Assembly: GCA_037074615.1 (NCBI GenBank)
Contig: CM073527.1
Location: forward strand, 4,180,848-4,244,847
Direction: 5' to 3'
DNA: 64,000 nucleotides
From: Leucaena leucocephala
Lineage: Eukaryota; Streptophyta; Magnoliopsida; Fabales; Fabaceae
The position numbers were made by a program, and so were the translations under genes. How positions within the stretch are numbered: the stretch's first letter is position 1; every line of letters starts with the position of its first letter. Below are positions 37,738-48,307 of the stretch, in pieces. The notes below the pieces were generated by a model. That model worked only from the letters and a program-made list of their open reading frames with translations, was not told the DNA's origin and did no database searches.

Positions 37738-39778
37738 AAATCAACGTTGAAACACCACTGCCTCTGGACACTCACTTTATCTTAGTTTCAGATTTTAACT
37801 CCAACTTTAAAAAATCATAACAAATCAAATTCTTAACCAATTGAAGCATTCTTGATGTTCATTTAAATCTATGTATCTTAACTATAATTATGCCAAATTT
37901 CAAGTTCAAACTCATTGATTTAGATCTTGTAAATATTGTCAAAAGGTCACAGCCTTAGAACACCAACACATGAACATTCAATATACATTCCAGCATATGC
38001 TTCCATAATGTTAAGCAACTCATTTGACTTATTGTACATGTTTAACCATCCATGCTTACCCTATTTCCTTGAGAAGTTCCAGCACCTATGACATGGTTAT
38101 ACATATGGGAGGAATAAGATTTCATGGAAATCCCAATAGCAAGACACACAAACCATAATATCATGCATGATTAATTGGATGCTTAGAATGTTATTATGAG
38201 ATGAGAGCTACTTCAGAATGGTACATAAGAAAACTCTAACATGCATATTGTCATGATATAACTTTCAAGGAGTAGCAATCATTCATACTTCATCATCAAC
38301 ATGATGGCATAATCTCAAGCTTAACCAAATACCATAATCAACAAACAAACATACAATCAAGCATACATAAAACTATAGTTAGGTTTTCTTGCTACCTCTT
38401 AGCTATTCTTGTCAAAGACTTCTTGAGATGATCTCCTTCCTTTATAAATGTCAAAATCTAGCCATTACAAAGTAATATCAAGTTATAACTCAACTTGAAC
38501 ACAAAATCAAGACTAGGTTTTCACTAGTTTCCATTCTTTCTCTATTTTATGTTTCATCCTTCCATCTTTCCAAAATAAGTTCTCATGGTTCATTTCCACA
38601 TAATTTTTCATACAGAATCCAAATATGAAGCTATAATTTCCAAAATCAAATCATGTCACAAGCTGCTATACAGAACCGAAACACACCCTTAATTTTCCAA
38701 AAATTCACATTTTGATTCCAGTGCTTCCAATACTTGTTCTCCCACTTTATCCCCACACAATTTTCCATTTTAGACTCATTGGAACCATCAAAATTATGAA
38801 ATTTCAACATATGAATAGTGTCACATATAGTAGCAGCCATGAATACAAACTTCTAATCACATGCATACTTGGATTTCTAAGCTTATACCACTTGATTCTG
38901 CTTGTTTAAGCTTATCTAAACTATCCATAACATAAAACTTATATACTAACCACATATTGATAGCACTTCCAGCAGCAACCACAAGGAAAATAGGGCACAA
39001 AAACCCCTTAAAACCAAGAGCTAACTGTCATATCCCAATTTTTAGGCTTAGAAGCTCAGTTTATAGCCTAAAAAAGGCATACTACTAGACCCTATTATAC
39101 AGGAGTCCTAGAAGTATATAGATGATGTTCAGGGACTAAACTACAAGAAAGTGAAAATTCAAGGAAAATAGTGAAAGTCCCTGTGGGCATAACAGAAAAG
39201 AAAGAAGTATTTCTTGGGAACTGAGCCACCAGAGTGCTTGGGCTTGGTTAGAAACCCAAGATGACATTTTAAAGCCCAAAAATGTAGGCCCAAGGATTAT
39301 GGAAGTTTGAGAGGCATTAAAATAATATTTTAGTATTTTCAATAAAGTAAAGTGACCCAGTCAAAGATAGAAATGGGAAAAGTGATCTGGAATCATGAGG
39401 TAGCATAAAAGGGACTCACAAGGTGCCACATGACATAATTATAGAAAAAAAGAAAAGTTAATGACACATGTCATGATATTAGAAAATGGGAAAAAGTAAA
39501 AAGGACACGTGGCACAATCTCGACCGTTTATTCTAGGAAAAGGCTCTAGAATTCTCTGGAGAGGCTGAGTCAGCTGGTGAGGTGTCCCAAGGGCCCCACC
39601 AATTGTACCACATACCCCCTGAGGTGTCCCTTGAGGTGTCCTTAGATGATATCATATTGGTGAGTCATCAAGGAGGATGATGCTATCGTGATGATGCAGT
39701 GAAGCTTCTTGAGGAAGCTAAGCGATCTGGGCCATTCATCATGATTCGATCTGATCAATTAATTCCACCTCCACTCAC

Positions 39779-39943
39779 CTATAAATAGACCCTTCCACCT
39801 TCAAGGAAAGCCATGGCCAAGCATGGCATAAAGAGGAGAAAGAAGAGAGAAAAGAGAAAGAAAGAAAGAAAGGAAGGAAGAGAAAGAAATGAGGAGTTCT
39901 TGTAGAGCCAGGAGCAGTTTAAAGTAGAGCTTCAGAATGAGGT
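39779..39943 (+). promoter_or_regulatory. Solo LTR F: TATA box and strong donor-like site
   Basis: CTATAAATAG at 39779 and ATGAG|GTAAGTAAG (GT at 39942-39943), a near-perfect plant 5' splice site. Spacing 163 bp. Confidence 0.55.
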
Positions 39944-40261
39944 AAGTAAGTTATCTAGTCCCTGCTCTAATAAAGTAGAGGATTGCTCTTAATAGTTAGA
40001 ATAGAGAAATATCTCTATTAATAAAGGTAGCTAAAGGTAGAAAGAAAGCCATGGGAATGTCAGGTTAAGGATATTACTCCTAGTTAAGCATGAGGTAAGT
40101 AGAGCTATACTGGATAATAATAAAGATGTTATTATGATATGTATAGGCTCTAACTTATGATAAGAAGGGACCTTAGAGACAAGGCTAAGAGTAGGAAGGA
40201 AAGGCTACACACCAGGTAGTAGACTTACCTACTTGTATGCTTATACTGCTTAGATGTTTTA

Positions 40262-43200
40262 TGTCACATCCTTACTTTTAACCTCAATTATACTCCATTA
40301 GAAGTGATTGGAACCAATTACATGATCATTTGCTTTGAAAACATCCATTTCCAAAGATTTGCTCTTGGGTACTGTTCATTGTTACTGTTCATTTGGTAAT
40401 TCCAGAACATGTACCCTACTTTAAAAATTCACAATTAATTGTACAAAAATCAAAATAATGTGGTTCCAATTTCTAATGAAATATATTTCATAAATATTTG
40501 AGTGAAAAATATGAAACTGAGGTTCTCTGGTCCAAATGAAATCAGTTTATTGGTTAAAAATCACTGTTCATTTGGTAAGAATCTGGAGGTTCCAGTTTCT
40601 TGGCTTAACTTCAAAACATCATTTCTCTTTGGTTACTTATCCAAATGAACTGTGTTACATATGGAATTAAAGCTCTAGACGTCCTATTTAATATCACCAA
40701 ATTTCATAGAAAAGTTTGTTCATTTGATATATGAAATCATTGCGTGAACGTCACTGCCTCTCAGCACTCGTTTTATCTCAATTCCAGATCTTACTAGCAA
40801 ATTTGGAAAATCATAACAATTCGGATATTTATCCAATTAAGGCGTTCTTGGTGTCCATTTAAATATCTGTATCTTATCTAACTTCACACCAAATTTCATA
40901 CTAAAACTCGTTGGTTTACATATCAAAATCATCATCACATCACCACAGCCTCACAACAGAGTTACAGAAACATATACCTTGCATGCTAGCATATCATCCC
41001 ATAGTGTCATGTGAGTCATATAACTTATTATACAAACTTAATCATTAACATTTACTCTCTTCCCTTGAGAGGATCCAGCACCTAAAACATAGTTATGCAT
41101 GTGGAAGGAATGAGATTTCATGGAAATCCCAATAGCAAGTTACACAAACTATAATATCATGCATGAATAATTGTATGCTTAACATGTTATCATGTGATGG
41201 GAGCTATTTCATAATGGTACATAAGCAAACTCTAACATGCATATTGTCATGACATAACTTTCAAGGAGTTGCAATCATTCATACTTCATCATAACATGAT
41301 GACATAAGCTCAAGCTCAACCAAACACCATAATCAACAAGCAAGCAAAACAATTAAACAAACATGAGTTATAGTTAGGTATCCTTGCTACCTCTTAGCTA
41401 TCTTGGTCAAGACCTTCTTGAAGTGCTTTCCTTCCTTCACAAATGTCAAAACCTAGCCATTACAACATAATATCAAGTTACAACTCAACTTGAAATCAAA
41501 TCCAAGACTAGGTTTTCACTAGCTCCCTTTCTTTCTCTAATTTATGTTTCCTACTTCCACCTTTCCAAAATAAATTCTCATGGTTCATTTCCACATAATT
41601 TTTCATGTAGAATCCAAATATGAAATCATAATTTCCAAAATCAAAACATACCAATTGCTAGAGTGCCAAACCGAAATGCATGCTCTTGTTTTCCAAAAAT
41701 TCTCATTTTGATTCCAATGCTTCCAATACTTGTTCTCCTACTTTATCCCCACACAACTTTCCATTTTAAACTCATTGGAAGCATCAAAATCATGAAATTT
41801 CATCATATGAACAGTACAACATACAGTACCAGCAAGAACACAAAACCCTAAATCCAAACATACTTGAATTCACAAGCTTATACCACTTGATTCTAGCTTG
41901 TTTAAGCTTGTCTAAACTATCCATAACATAAAACTCATATTTTAACCACATATGAGCAGCACTTCCAGCAGCAACCATAAGGGAAATATAGCATGAAAAC
42001 CCCTTAAAACCATGAGCTAACTTGCTAGAACAAAGCTCAAGATCAAGGGAGATGATTACCTTGCTTGTTACTTCACTTTGGTTGCTTCTTTCTTGGTTGA
42101 ATGGAAATTTTGCAAGAGTTTCCCTATGGTTCACCATGCATTCCGAAGTGTTCTGAATAGGGGGGTATTTATAGAGAAATTTGGGTTGAAATGGATGGCC
42201 AAGATTGATTTGGTTACTATTTGATCTAAAGGCTCACATTTAATCTTGGATTTTACTTTTTCTAAAAAACATAATTATTACATCATGTGGGACAGCTCAT
42301 GGGACACCTAAGAGGGTTAGGTGGCGTGCTGCCCATGCAAAGAACATTCTGGAGAAATTCTAGTCCAATCCGGTACCGATCAGTGCAGTTTCATAACAAC
42401 CGGACTGTGTTCTGTTCCTAATTTTTTTATAACATACCAGGATATGTATTCTATCCTGGAAATTAATGTCTAGGCTTCTCATATCATTGAAAATGTTATA
42501 CTGAGTATTTATCTGCCATCCATCCCTTGGAAAATGACCAAAATACCCTTAGTGTCCTTTCCTGCACTGTACTAACCCTAAGGGCAAAATCATCATTTCA
42601 CACCTCTTTACACTGCCTCAGGGCATATATTGACTCTATATAATCATATTTATACTATGTCCCACATTTTTGGCCTGTCCATAATGACCAAAATGACCTC
42701 CATCCATCACTGGTACAGTATGGGCATCCATGGGCATTTTCATAATTTCATACTTTTCTTGGACTGCTCTGGTATCTGGCCACATAACTGTCCAATCACC
42801 TTAATGGGCTTATGATGGTGCCATTTGGGCCTTATTATGGGCTTATTGCCTGTATTGCCTTTATGGCCCAATTCACGTTACAACTCTCCCGATCCTATTT
42901 ATCGGGTAGTTTATTGCACTGAAAAATCTGGTTTGGCTTCTACAGGATTCCTTTTCTAATTCTGTCAATTTTATAAATTCATATATTAAATATATGAATT
43001 TCCTATAAAGTCTCATATGATTTTTAGATCTGAAAAATACTGTAATAATTCCTTCTGACTTCAGGAATTTATATCTATTAATCGGGACCTCATCAAAATT
43101 CTGTGTTGCGTTAAACTGACCGGAATATTTTTGTCTATCTACTGGTAAAATTTGGGTCTGATATGATTCTGGGCATTTTTGGCCTGTTTTGGCTCAACTT

Positions 43201-43469
43201 TTCCATATTTACATTTAGGTCCCTTAACTTTTGAATAATTGCACTTTAGTTCCTGAACTTTCCATTAATTGCATTTAGGTCCCTCCTTTTATTTCTATTT
43301 CAACTTTTTGTCTTCAAACTTTTCAATTTACATTTTGGTCCCTATTCTTTCCTTATTTATTAATCCTTCCATTTCTTTTTGCAATCTGATACAGTTTATT
43401 CCAAGAATCTTATATCTATTGCAGATAAACTGTACAGGTACATCAGGTCAGAAAATTGGGGATATGACA
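40262..43469 (-). repeat. 3' LTR of A3
   Basis: Left end TGTCACATCC, right end GGATATGACA. U3 unit array at about 43199-43345. Between about 40976 and 42150 I see no difference from the other LTR. Confidence 0.95.
42058..42174 (-). promoter_or_regulatory. A3 3' LTR: TATA box and donor-like site
   Basis: Minus strand CTATAAATA (42174-42166) and CAAG|GTAATC (GT at 42059-42058); spacing 115 bp. Confidence 0.5.
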
Positions 43470-43484
43470 TTTCTCTCCCACTTA
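43470..43484 (-). other. Polypurine tract of A3
   Basis: Minus strand TAAGTGGGAGAGAAA directly before the 3' LTR; GAGGACGAAATT precedes it as in B1 and D. Confidence 0.88.
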
Positions 43485-43522
43485 AAATAAATTTCGTCCT
43501 CAAAATTTATATTACATATATA

Positions 43523-43705
43523 CTAAGGAAATAGTTCAGGGTATATCTCTCTCATCCTTTCCTCTGCTTCCCAGGTAGCTTCATTCTCTGTTAATCCCTT
43601 CCAGACCACCTTAACTAGAGGAATCTGCTTATTTTGCAACTGCTTGACCTTTCTATCTACTATATGTACTAGTCCAACTTCATAATTCAGGTCATCTCGC
43701 AGTGC
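43523..43705 (-). pseudogene. Chromodomain of A3 (integrase C-terminus)
   Basis: The last ~60 codons of a 188-codon open stretch read YEVGLVHIVDRKVKQLQNK, IPLVKVVWKGL, EATWEAEERM and end YPELFP. This is the aromatic and acidic pattern of the chromovirus chromodomain, which targets integration to modified histones. The domain itself has no stop. It is lost in A1 and decayed in D. Confidence 0.88.
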
Positions 43706-45060
43706 AATATCATCCTGCTCAATCACATGTGATGGATCTGGAACATACTTCTTTAATTGGGAAACATGGAACACATTATGAATCTTGCTGAGATGTAGAG
43801 GAAGAGCTAATTTATAAGCCACTGATCCTACTCTTGAGAGGATCTGAAATGGCCCAATGTATCTAGGATGCAGCTTCTTTACTTTGATTGATCGTCCGGC
43901 TCCTGTGGTTAGAGTCAACTTAAGGAATACATGCTCTCCTTCTTCAAACTCCAACGGCTTCCTTCTAACATCAGCATAACTCTTCTGTCTGCTTTGAGCT
44001 GTTAATAGCCTTTTTCTGATCTTATCAATCTGTACTGCTATCTGGTTTACTAGATCAGGACCAAACATCCTCCTTTCACTCAACTCCACCCATCATAAGG
44101 GAGATCTACACTTCCGTCTATAAAGTGCTTCAAATAGAGCCATCTGAATGCTAGCCTGATAACTGTTATTATAGGCAAACTCTATCAACGGCATATGGAC
44201 ATCCCAACTTCCTTTGAAATCCAAGACATAAGCTCTTAACGTATCCTCAAGCGTATGGATCGTTCTCTCAGATTGACCATCTGTTTGAGGATGGTAGGCT
44301 GTACTAAATCTGAGAGTAGTGTTCATTTCTTTATGTAAAGCTCGCCAAAAGTTTGATGTAAACTGAGGATCTCTGTCAGAAATAATACTACTGGGAATTC
44401 CATGTAGTCTAACAATCTCTTTTATATAGAGTTTTGCCAGCTTCTCTAGGGAATCCTTTTTATTGATTGCTAGAAAATGAGCTGACTTTGTTAATCGGTC
44501 AATTATTACCCATATAGCATTATGCTTAGTAGGAGTCATGGGCAGTCCTTCAACAAAATCCATGGCAATGCTGTCCCATTTCCACTCGGGTATCTCTAGT
44601 GGTTTCCCTGCTGGCTTCTGATGCTCAACTTTTACCTTTTGACATGTCAAACATTTGGACACATAATTTACAACATCTTTCTTTAATCCAGGCCACCAAA
44701 ATAAACTCTTCACATCATGATACATCTTGGTCATACCTGGATGTACTGTATACTTGCTTTTATATGCCTCATCTAGTATCTTTTCTCTCAATCCCATTGC
44801 ATTGGGAATATATGGTCGTCCCCTAAATCGTAGTAATCCATCTTGGGACACATCAAAGTTTTTAGTTTCCCCTCTTTCCAGCTTACCTTTAAAAATTTCA
44901 GCGAGCCTATCTTGCTCCTGAGCCTCTTTTATCTCATCCTCAATAAAAGCTTTAATCTCTGTTCCTCCATAAGAACTTTCTGATGTCTGCATTTGATACA
45001 GAGGACTCCAATCTCGAACATCTTCTATCAGTTCTAGCTCTTTGATCATGAGACTAGCAA
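43706..45060 (-). pseudogene. Integrase of A3
   Basis: Zinc domain HPGMTKMYH ... CLTCQK; catalytic triad visible as MDFVEGLP (Asp), SDRDPQFTS (Asp) and TDGQSERT (Glu); then the GPF region (HPRYIGPFQIL) ahead of the chromodomain. Only one stop (at about 44090-44092, before WVELSERRM) breaks it, so this is the best-kept enzyme in the window. All catalytic residues remain. Confidence 0.92.
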
Positions 45061-45420
45061 CCTGCACCACCTTTCTGCTCAAGGCATTGGCCACTACATT
45101 AACTTTTCCTGGATGGTATTTGATCTGGAAATCATAATCTTTTAGAAATTCCATCCATCTCCATTGCCTCATGTTCAATTCTTTCTGATCTTACAGGTAC
45201 TTCAGGCTTTTATGATCACAGTACAGTTCTATGTTAGCTCCATGCAAGTAGCACCTCCATATCTTGAGAGCATAAACTACCGATGCAAGCTCCAGATCAT
45301 GCGTGGGATAATTCTCTTCATGTGGCTTTAACTGTCAAGAAGCATAGGCTACCACTCGTCTTTACTGCATCAACACATATCCCAACCCCTACTTGCTAGC
45401 ATTAGTGTAGACTACATAAT
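45061..45420 (-). pseudogene. RNase H of A3, two catalytic Asp lost
   Basis: First site YTNAS (family YTDAS) and last site NVVANALSRK (family ADALSRK) both have Asn for Asp; the middle Glu (HDLELAS) and Asp (CDHKSL) remain. Both changes are G to A. Four stops fall within about 70 codons, among them TAG at 45386-45388, also present in A1 and D. Catalytically dead. Confidence 0.9.
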
Positions 45421-46525
45421 TCTGAGTTGGGTCTAGAATAATCAGCACAGGAGTCATGGTTAATCTCTGCTTTAGTTCATGAAAACTTGCCTCACACTTC
45501 TCATCCCACTTAAACTGCTGATTCTTTCTTGTCAGCTTGGTTAACGGTAGAGCAATTCGAGAAAAGTCCTTAATAAATCTTCTATAATACCCTGCTAAGC
45601 CCAGAAAACTTCTGATCTCTGTCACTGTCCTTAGTTGTTCCCAGCTTAGCACTGCTTCAACTTTGCTAGGATCTACAGCTACCCCTTCGTGGGATATGAC
45701 ATGACCAAGAAATTTGACTTCTTGCAGCCAAAACTCATATTTACTAAGCTTAGCATAGAGTCGTTTCTCTTTAAGAGTACTAAGAACAATTCTCAAATGC
45801 TCTTTATGCTCTATAGCAGATTTGGAGTACACTAGGATATCATCAATGAAAACTACCACAAACTGATCTAGGTAAGACCTGAAGATTCTGTTCATGTAAT
45901 CCATGAAAATTGCAGGTGCATTCGTTAGACCAAAGGGCATCACTAGAAATTCAAAATGACCATACCGAGTCCTGAACGCAGTCTTTGAAATATCATCTGC
46001 TTTGATTCTGAGTTGGTGATAACCTAACCTCAGATTAATCTTAGAGAATAAGCTTGCTCCAACCAACTGGTCTAACAAATCATCAATTCAGGGAAGAGGG
46101 TACTTATTCTTAACAGTAATCTTATTCAACTCCTGATAATCAATGCACAATCTAAGACTGCCATCCTTCTTCTTGACGAATAACACTGGAGCACCCCATG
46201 GAGAAACACTGGGTTAGATGAAACCCTTCTCTAATAGCTCCTTTATCTGCTTCTTAAGTTCAATCATCTTATTGGGAGCCATACGATATGGGGCTTTAGA
46301 TACTGGTCCAACTCCAGGTACGATGTCAATTACAAACTCCACTTCTCGTTCTGGAGGCAATCCCTGAATCTCCTTTGGAAAGACTACAGGAAATTCTTTG
46401 ACCACTGGAATCGCTTCAATTCCTTTTTCTACTTCTGCTTGAACAGAAAAGAAGACCATATATCCCTGACATCCTTTTCGTAAACATCTATCTGCTTGAG
46501 CCTCCGTCAGGAAATTCAGTTTCAC
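45421..46525 (-). pseudogene. Reverse transcriptase of A3
   Basis: Two long open pieces (46214-46525 and 45389-46078). Motifs in order: EIQGLPPEREVEF, SPWGAPVLFVKKKDGS, MPFGLTNAPAIF, VVVFIDDILVYSKS (catalytic IDD intact), FLGHVIS, RSFLGLAGYYRRFIKDFS. Stops at 46211-46213 (codon shared with A1 and D) and just before 46078 (CGA to TGA type). Family role: cDNA synthesis. Confidence 0.93.
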
Positions 46526-46927
46526 TTATGGATTCATATTTGGGGCTTGTGGACAAAGAACTAGAGTTTTATTCTTATAATCCAGCATTACATTATTGGC
46601 AGACAACCAATTCAATCCAATTATGACATCAATCTCATGGAATAGCATGCATATTAGGTCAAGAGTAGTGCAACAATATTCATATCAAATGACACTATTT
46701 AGACAGACATCTGATGTAGCTACTTTAGAATTTGTAGGGGTTGTGACACATATGGCATAATGCAGCTTGCTAATTGTAAGGCCCAAACATTTAGCACATT
46801 CATAAGAAACAAAGGAATGACTTACACCCGAATCAAACATAGCAATCACAGCATGATTATTGAGATAGATGATACCTTGGATCATCTCGGGTGATCTTTG
46901 TGCCTCTTCCCTTGTCATTGCAAACAC
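46526..46927 (-). pseudogene. Aspartic protease of A3
   Basis: 80 open codons (46685-46927) with MFDSGVSHSF (family DSGASHSF; Ala now Val) and LGLTISKLHYAI. Asp and Gly of the active site are kept. Stops flank it on both sides. It would have cut the gag-pol polyprotein. Confidence 0.88.
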
Positions 46928-48079
46928 TCACCCTTGAGTGTGCGGCCTTTGATAATCAGATGCTTGAGGACAACTCCTAGAGAAATGTCCAGGCTTCCCA
47001 CATGTGTAACAGACATTCTGCCCCATCAAGTATGGTCTGTCTCCATGGTTCTTCCCACATTTGTAACACACTCTAGACCTCTGATCTCTATTATTTGTGT
47101 CACCCCTATAGTTTCCTCTGTTAGGCTTTCGGTTCTGCTGCCACTGCCTTTTTCTCTTCTTATTATAGCCACTGCCACTGGCTGCATTTCTATCCTGGTT
47201 AGGTCTCTCAGGAGCAGCATTCTCTCTGCTTACCGGTCTCATCAGTATCTGGTGATTCAGACTATTCTCAATAATTCTACAGGCCTCTACTGCTTTATTG
47301 AACTGATGGTATTGTTGAGGGGTCATCTTATCTTTCATAGTAGTATTCAATCCCCTGATCATCCTTTCTATCATCCATCGCTCATCATCCACCTATCGCA
47401 GGTAAGTGGAATACTGGGAAAGACGAATGACCTTTGCCAAGTATTCGTCAAATGATTCTTTTTCTCCTTCTCTTAGCACAAGGAATTCTGCTTCTCGTTC
47501 ATCCCGCACTGACTGGGGAAAATACTTCTCATAAAACTGTTCAAGGAACACTTCCCATGTGATAGCAATGTGTCTGGCCTGCAATACTAGCTTTGTGTTC
47601 TTCCACCATCTGTCGGCATCTCTCTCTAACTGGTAGATTGCCATCTGTGCTTTACTCTCAGACGGACAACCCAGTACCTTGAAGATCTTCTCCAGTCTGC
47701 TGATCCAATCCTCCACTTTTTGTATATCGAATATTCCCTCGAATGTAAGAGGACTATGCTTACAGAACTTAGCCATCTATTGTTGAATACCAGTAGGATA
47801 TACTGTTTGTCCTGTCTGTCTCGGCAGTTCTGTTGTCTGTTAAACTATCTCTGGTTCTGTATTAGCTGTACCTGCAGACTCTGGGTGTCTGAGGTTCTCC
47901 ACTGCTTCAGCTATAACTGCTGCTATAGTAGCATCCCTTTCCTGCTCACTCCTTACTTGAGCAGGTTTTACTTCCTCTATCAGCTTCTGCTACAGTTCCA
48001 GCCGTTCTAGAATCAACTGATTAATATCTCCGACATTTTGGGGTTCACCCGAAGTACTAGCTCTTATGGTTCTTACCAT
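46928..48079 (-). pseudogene. gag of A3
   Basis: ATG 48079 (MVRTIRAST) begins the common frame and aligns with the A1 gag start. Open pieces 47393-47776 (gag domain: VEDWISRLEKIFKVLGC, AIYQLERDADRWW, FYEKYFPQSV) and 46928-47392 (ending in a Lys/Arg-rich stretch and the zinc fingers, including an intact CYTCGKPGHFSRSC CCHC knuckle). The stops have the form expected from CAG, CAA, CGA or TGG by C-to-T or G-to-A change. Role: capsid and RNA packaging. Confidence 0.92.
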
Positions 48080-48307
48080 TTTGTTTTACTATCGTAATAG
48101 GAAATAGGAAAGGAATATTATAATTAACATACTTTATATTTCATTAAAAACATAGCATACAGCAAGTTCAACAGCATTACTTCCATAACATACACACATA
48201 CTATAGCCTCACTGTCATAAGTACATTCATAGGTTCACTTATGTATCAGTTTAAAATAATCTATTCAGAGCATTCCTAAGCCAGAATCCTATGCTCTGAT
48301 ACCAAAA
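48080..48307 (-). other. Short leader of A3, ORF0 absent
   Basis: Both ends align with the A1 leader (48110-48220 with 17015-17163; 48237-48307 with 18155-18228), but the ~990 bp between them in A1, which hold ORF0 and the acceptor-like site, are missing. Confidence 0.75.
48293..48304 (-). other. Primer-binding site of A3
   Basis: Minus strand TGGTATCAGAGC, an exact iMet-tRNA type site, three bases from the 5' LTR. Confidence 0.92.

Noticed and set aside
41790..42137. 115-codon ORF identical to one at 49836-50183
   Set aside because: It lies in the A3 LTRs and overlaps the TATA and donor region; identity reflects LTR duplication. It is not kept as an ORF in A1 or D LTRs.
46898..47455. 185-codon ORF on the plus strand
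   Set aside because: Antisense shadow of the A3 gag zinc-finger region, which has clear motifs on the minus strand.
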